Made by a program: the position numbers and the translations under genes
Shown here: positions 63,931 to 64,000 of the stretch, piece by piece
Position numbering within the stretch: the stretch's first letter is position 1
Layout: each line of letters starts with the position of its first letter
Notes under the pieces: generated by a model
Databases searched by the model: none
The model's input: only the letters and a program-made list of their open reading frames with translations
Told to the model about the DNA's origin: nothing
Source of the DNA: Nocardioides sp.
GTDB lineage: Bacteria > Actinomycetota > Actinomycetes > Propionibacteriales > Nocardioidaceae
Assembly (NCBI GenBank): GCA_037045645.1
Contig: JBAOIH010000004.1
Span: 434,001 to 498,000, forward strand
Reading direction: 5' to 3'
DNA length: 64,000 bases

Positions 63931-64000
63931 GCACCGCGATGGGCGAACTCGACACCTTGCGGATCGGCGACACCCCAGCGGTGCCCTTCATGCGGCTCGT
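63927..64000 (+). CDS. start of a downstream gene, probable ABC permease (runs off the right edge)
   Basis: The ATG at 63927 overlaps the ATPase stop (ATGA). Only about 24 codons are visible (STAMGELDTLRIGDTPAVPFMRL), with no membrane segment yet. The position directly after an ABC ATPase makes a permease subunit the likely product. Confidence 0.5.
   Translation, partial: MSTAMGELDTLRIGDTPAVPFMRL

Overview
This window comes from a high-GC actinobacterium, most likely a member of the Nocardioidaceae or a near relative. The evidence is the pervasive G/C third positions, frequent GTG and TTG starts, many 1-8 base stop/start overlaps, and a strong habit of writing Val-Arg as GTACG(C) from about 24.2 kb onward. 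The family set also fits: DUF3039, DUF2017, DUF3152, a cysO/mec/cysM cluster, a Tad locus, and a gene order (pncB, clpS, DUF2017, mec, cysO, cysM ... murI, MBL hydrolase) that matches the Mycobacterium tuberculosis Rv1330c-Rv1339 neighbourhood. The genus is an inference.

Region 1 (1 to about 24.2 kb) is a defence island. It holds the 3' end of a type 1 BREX operon (brxC fragment, pglX, pglZ, brxL). A pair of dynamin-like GTPases overlaps the end of brxL, followed by a NERD-domain nuclease-like protein. A minus-strand cluster follows: a helicase fused to a SprT-like metallopeptidase, a zinc ribbon protein and a small acidic protein. Last comes a plus-strand cluster of a SAM methyltransferase and two DUF262 (GmrSD-like) proteins. 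The island ends against a 5'-truncated tadA, so it appears to have cut into a Tad pilus operon. Several island genes carry single-base frameshifts (8 in pglZ, about 7 in the second DUF262 gene). Housekeeping genes elsewhere (murI, an SDR gene) carry them too, so many may be assembly errors rather than decay.

Region 2 (24.2-29.2 kb) is the rest of the Tad locus (tadB, tadC, pilin-like and TadE/F/G-like genes) plus a secreted protein. Region 3 (29.2-38.1 kb) is core: prfB, ftsE, ftsX, an M23 murein hydrolase, smpB and the tmRNA gene. A minus-strand ECF sigma factor with a membrane partner is wedged between prfB and ftsE.

Region 4 (38.1-47.8 kb) is ordinary metabolism: oxidoreductase, HIT protein, lipoproteins, SDR, YqgE, a DUF3039 protein with a helicase, and a divergent Lrp regulator/hppD pair. 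Region 5 (47.8-61 kb) has NAD salvage (pncA, pncB), the CysO sulfur-carrier route to cysteine (mec, cysO, cysM), clpS, a PRPP synthetase paralogue, an alkaline-phosphatase-fold lipoprotein, an IS1380-family element with a 4-bp target duplication, murI and an MBL hydrolase. Region 6 (61-64 kb) is a response regulator/histidine kinase pair divergent from an ABC exporter. Long hairpins at gene 3' ends (42.6, 49.2, 50.3 and 61.0 kb) look like terminators or palindromic repeats. No stretch over 300 bases lacks a gene or an IS. No CRISPR array, rRNA or intact tRNA was seen.
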